Assembly (NCBI GenBank): GCA_905147135.1
Contig: LR990056.1
Coordinates: forward strand, 9,868,001 to 9,932,000
DNA length: 64,000 nucleotides
DNA from: Blastobasis lacticolella
Taxonomy: Eukaryota; Arthropoda; Insecta; Lepidoptera; Blastobasidae
Reading direction: 5' to 3'
Shown here: positions 24,801-30,800 of the stretch, piece after piece
Numbering within the stretch: position 1 is the stretch's first letter
Layout: each line of letters opens with the position of its first letter
The notes under the pieces: model-generated
The model's database searches: none
The model's input: only the letters and a program-made list of their open reading frames with translations
Told to the model about the DNA's origin: nothing
Translations under genes and position numbers: made by a program

Positions 24801-27800
24801 GCAGCAACTCGTTGTACTCGGACTTCGCACTGATGACTTCCGCATATATCCTAATAGAAATAAAGATTAACTCATTTACAGCCAGGCCAACAGAACAGTT
24901 TGTAAGACGTGATATATTGGAGCTATTCTCTTTCCGAAATTGTTTAGAGACATATCCAAGCTATTGAACTGAAAAGGACTTGCAATAAACATAAAGGCGA
25001 TATAAAACTAACATTTTCCAAATAGTCATTAGTGTCTCAAGACAAGGGTCTTTGAGCAGAGTCTTGCGTAATGACTTACGATATAGAAACTTGGTTCCTT
25101 TCTATGTTCCAAGCTATGGTTCAACATAACAGCATTTTGATCAAAGGAAAGCAGTCTTCACCAACTACTTACTTCAACCAAAATCAATTTTAGAATAGCA
25201 AAAGCATTATTGGCATTGGCCACAAATCTCGCAGTGCCGATAGCCGGTGGGGTCTTAGAGGCGAAGATATAACCCACAAACGCAAGTTAGAACGATACCC
25301 CAAATAATTATTGACAATTTAGTAATGTTCGTAGGTATCTGTATGATGTAAGCGGGTGTAAATTCGAGGTACCAAAAAAAGATTCAGAATTGTGTAAGAA
25401 CAATTCTAGTTTTTTCCCGCAACTTCGTCCGTTTGAAATTCGTTTACAACGTTCCAGACCTGTTCCCGCAGACACCCATTTCGGGATAAATCTATCTATA
25501 TAAAAGAAAGTCGTGTTAGTTACACTTTTTATAACTCAAGAACGGCTGAACCGATTTGGCTGGAAAGTGGTGGGAATGTAGCTTAGAACCAGTAGACGGA
25601 CAAAGGATTATCTTTTTATCCTATTTTTTTTGTTACAAAAATACAATGGTTGTTTCCAAATGATCTCATTTGGTGAGGGATTACATCCTGATGAAACATT
25701 CAGGTGACTGAAGGTTTTTAAATAAGAAAAAAAGGGTAACTAGTTGTAGGGTAGATGTTGAGTAGGTGTAAGGTAGTTGTAGTAGAAGAGGCAGTCTCCT
25801 AGAAGAAAGTAGTTTTGGCTGTCAGTATTGACATCGTCAATGCGTTCAACTCTCTCCCCTGGGGTGCGATACGGGAGGCCCTCGTCCGGCATCAGATTCC
25901 ACATTATCTCCGTGCTGTAATAGAGGATTATCTTTTCCAGAGAAGGATCCGTTACGTTGGTAGACACGGCCAAGTCGAACAGAGAGAGGTCGTTTGCGGG
26001 GTTCCTCAGGAGTCGGTATTAGGCCCTCTGTTGTGGAATCTTGCATACGACGTGGTGCTCCGGACCCAACTCCCAGCTGGCATTAGTGTTGTCTGCTACG
26101 CAGACGATACTCTAATATTAGCCGAAGCGGAGTCTTTTGAGAGGGCTTTAGGACTAGCAGAGCTAGGTGTAGCTTGTGTCGTGAGGAGAATCAGTGCTTT
26201 AGGCCTGGCGATTGCACCTCACAAAACCGAGGCGCTATGGTTCCACGGACTCCCTCGGTGAAAGAGCCCTCCTGCCTCTGTGGTGCGGGTGGGAGAAGCA
26301 GAGGTCCAGATAGGACAAACTATGAAATATCTGGGCCTAGTATTAGACGGACGGTGGTCTTTCGCAGATCATTTTGACCGCCTGGTTCCCCGGATTGAAA
26401 AAGTAGCGGGTGCTTTGCATGGACTGCTACCGAATCTTGGGGGACCGCAGAAAGGAGTTCGCCGCCTCTATGCGGGTGTAGTGCGATCCATTGCGCTTTA
26501 TGGGGCACCAGTATGGTCAGATCGACTGTCAGGCGCTCAGAGCCGCGTGGCGAAATTCAATTTTATGCAGCGACGCATTGCCATCAGGGTCGCACGAGGA
26601 TACCGGACGATTTCGTACGGGGCGGCAACTGTGCTGGCGCGGTTTCCAACTCTCGATATCCTGGCTGATATGGATGCGAGAGTCTACCGTATCCTTCGCC
26701 AAAGAGGTGGAACCGCTACTAACGAAGAAATAAGGGTGAGGGCCCACAGACGCGCAATAAACCGCTGGCGCAAGCGTCTCCATATGCCGCGTGGTGTTCG
26801 GCAGCGGTTCATTGGAGCCGTCTTGCCATGTTTTCAAGCATGGCTGGATAGTAAAGGTCGGGTGACTTTCCACATGACTCAGATACTCACCGGACATGGT
26901 TGTTTCGGTGAATATCTCAACCGAATAGGGAGGGAACAGACACCGCAGTGTCACCATTGCGGTGCGGACCAGGACTCGGCGCAGCACACGCTAGAGGAGT
27001 GCCCTGCTTGGCTCAGTGAGCGAAGCGACCTGGTTCAAGAAATCGACCCAGACCTTTCCCTGTCTGCAGTAGTCGCTGCAATGCTCGGAAGTTCTGTAGC
27101 CTGGGAGGCCGTTAGCACCTTCTGCGAGACCGTCATGGTCCAGAAGGAGTCAGCGGAGCGGGAACGCGAGCGCGCGGACCCCGCGAGACGACGACGACGA
27201 TGAAGAGCCCCGACTAGCAGCGAAGTCTCTGATGTGCGTCAGCACACGACAGGGTTGCTTGCAACCTCTGTTGACGGGAGGGGGCACACTGAAGTGTAAA
27301 CTCCAGTGTGCCCGAGCCGTGTAGCTCCGGCTAAGAATAGAGCTACGGTCTTCCCCGCCTGTCTTAAGAGGCGACTATAGGGGGTCATCGGAGTTGCGGA
27401 CACTTGTGGTGGGGGCTACAATGTCCGACCAAACGACTCCGGGGACGGTGTCGGCTTGGGGTGGTCATCAAGCCGATACACACCGGAACGGTGTAGGGGC
27501 AGGGTTGGAGAATACACAACCTTGCCTCGCGATGGGCCTTCGGGCGCGGTGTTAGAAGGGTTCCGGTTGCGTTCTATTGAGATCCCGGAGCTCATCGAAC
27601 TGCACCGAGGTGGACCACCGTGGAGTTTTTAGTAGGGTAGGGTAGGGTAGAACTAGGGGTAGGGTGATGTAGGGTTAAAACGCTACAAGAACGAAGTCGC
27701 GCCGGGTCCACTAGTTGTATATAAACTATATTTTTATCAAAATTTGTCAAAATCCGTTGAGTAGTTTTTCCGTGAAAGAGTAACAAACTACCAACCAAAC

Positions 27801-30800
27801 ATACCTACATCCTTACAAACTCGCATTTATAATATTAGTAGGATTTATTCCTGGACAGGCATACTCCACCTTCGTCCGTATATTTGTCTTTACTTACTAC
27901 AAGGTAAGATGGTGGTCATTTGCCTGACTAGTTCTTTTAAAAAAATCAATTTCGAGATGTTGACGGAAAGCGGAAAATTTTTAAAGGGTTTGGTAAGCTA
28001 ACATGCAAGTGGGATGGATGGGAGTTATTGATTTTGTTTATGTTGGCAAATATTGTAAAAGGTTTTAAAAATAAAGTACTTATTTTTAAAACCTTTTACG
28101 AGGCTTATTTTCGTTTCAAACTTTTCAAACCGTGTGTTTCTGAAGCAGATCCATCCACTCTAGTTCATTTACGAAATTCATTTTAAAAATCGTAATCTTA
28201 ATAATGTATTTTTTTACCCAACTTACCTCTTAGCGTCCTTTTCCCTTTGAAGGAAAAGAATATTGACTGCTTCCGTCCGAATAAACCCATCAGCGTTCTC
28301 ATCAAAAGACTTCGTCTTGCCATCCATGCAGATTTGTACGATCCTTTGAAAGATAAATATGATTTCATTAATCCAGCTCAACCTAATTCTAAGTTTGAAA
28401 ACGAATAATTTTCAGATTAGATTAAATTAGATATAGATTTTTTTTATTCACAAAAAAAAATCTATTTTTATTTAACACATTGGTAAACCTCTTTGAGGGT
28501 TGTCTCAATGATAATTTCACTTGCGCCATCACACATACAATATTAATAGGTACTTATACTGTTACTATATTATTTCAATATCAGGTGAAGGTACCTTCCG
28601 TAGTGAATGGAAGATTGGGGATGCAGGGTGAGATTGGCGCCTCCCACGATGGCTGCATCGCACTCTCCGCGATGGATGGCCTCGTATGCTTGCTCCAGCG
28701 CCACCAGCGAGCTGCAACACGCGTCGTCGATGGACACCGACGGACCCTTGGCGTTCAGCCAGTACGAAACGCGGTTCGCGAACATTGCTTTACTGCACCT
28801 GAAATAAAAAAAACATTTCACGCGCCGTAAATTCGAAAAAGGTATGAAGAGTGACTAGCGAAAAGAAGCTAAGCTAAGGGCGGCTTTTAATAACTTTTAA
28901 AATAGGTTTATCGTTTCATTTAAACAGAATTTTAATCTTAAATACACCTGACATACTAGTACATAAAACTTTGTTAAACGTATTTAACAAACATTTAGAT
29001 TTAAAAATTTTGACTATGTGTAAATGATCTTTAAAGGGATCTAACTTTGAACGTTGTATGTATTTGTAGATATAAAATTATCATCTTGGCGTTAATGTCC
29101 CGGTTGTGCTTTCGCATAAGAGGGCCCGGGCTCCGCCTTGACTATGATCCAGGATTTGGCAGATCAGGTAATTATAGTAGAGCTACTGCCATCTGACCTC
29201 TGTGACCCCTGCTACCAGGGCAACATGACGAGATTGGCCCATGATAACACATTCAGTCGTATTTGTAACTATGAATGGTAGATATACGAACCCTGGTATA
29301 CCAAACCCTGTTCTTGAACTGGCCACGTAGAAACAAGCCTTTTCAGTTTCGGAGAAGCACGACCCAATGTACACACCAACTTTCTTGCCATTGAGGCTAT
29401 CTGGATTTATACCTGTAAAAATAATAAACATTGCAATCGTTTCATTATGCGGCAGCAAACATTTGTTTTTTATTATTGGCTGGGAAGATACATGGTCAGG
29501 CGGTTCATCTACTAAAAACGGCTATCACGGCACCGTTATAAACGCTAAAGGGAGCAGATGCGGTGCCGGCTTTTGATAGCTGACATACCTTTTGACTTCG
29601 GGATGGAGCTCATTTTTTTACTGCGCACATACTACACGTGCGCAGTAAAAAAGCTCGCGATGCCAGCAGCCGATTTTTTTTCACGACATCTCAGTAATGA
29701 ATGAAGGTTAACTTCTACTAAAAATAATCTAGTTTTTTGTAGTATGTACTAACTAATAATAAATTATTTAAGGAGTGAATTTAAATGTCGCATCTACTTT
29801 GTATAGGGGACAGTGTTAGAGTTCCAAAAATATTTCTTGAGTATTTTTTATTGGTTGTAACAAGTGACGTTTTTCAGTCAAAGCTGGTGTTGCTGATGTC
29901 CATAGGCGGCGGTGACCACTTTCCATCAGGTGGCCCGCTTGCCTGTTTGTCTGCCGTATAACAAAAAAAAAAAAACTGTAAAGCCTTGAATATCGGTGGC
30001 TGACAGCTTGCTTATCGATGTTTTACATAATACATTTCGGTGAGTGTGCGTTGGTATTTCATCACCTGAGTACTAGACCCGGGTTGAGATTCCATTTATA
30101 TCGTGGTCGAAATTCCACGTCTTCGCACCAAATGTTCCATTTCTACATTTATTATATATCTCTCTCTGTATATCATTATTGCGTACAATAAACAGTTAAA
30201 TAAATAAATCAATCAATTATGCGGACGACTAAGGAGTGGAACTCTTTGCCTGCGGATCTGTCCGATCAATATAATCTGGGCCTTTTTGAGGCAAGAGTGA
30301 ATAGGCAGTATCTAATATGTAAAATGTTATTAAAATATTTTAATGTGCATATAATCATTCTTGAGGCAATTCCTGACATGTTAGCTAGTAAGGAGCTGTT
30401 GTTGTCAGTTTTGAGATAGCGCTTAAAATCACTGTCTGCGCATGTCACTCTCTATTTGTTGCGAAATTACCAATCCATGTCGAAATTTTTTACATGTCGA
30501 AAGTTAGGACTACCCCAAGAGATTGGAATGCTAGCGACCTACTTGCCTACCTATAACCATGAAGGTCGCTAGCATTCCAATCTCTTTGGGACTACCCCTG
30601 TTTAGCTGCATCCGGAAGCAATAACCCGTATTGACGAGTCCTTGAAGTCTACTCTCAAGGACATCTTAAATGTAAGTTTAAATTCTGCCCAGTAGATTAG
30701 CTATGTTAATCTTCCTTTTTGGCTTGTGTATATGGCGCAGCCGAACTAATTAATAAAATATTGTCAGCGAATGCAATGGTTTGGCTGTACCATTTGCAGA

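Noticed and set aside
26320..26987. Minus-strand ORFs of 62 and 152 codons
   Set aside because: Antisense of the R1-type LINE reverse-transcriptase ORF.
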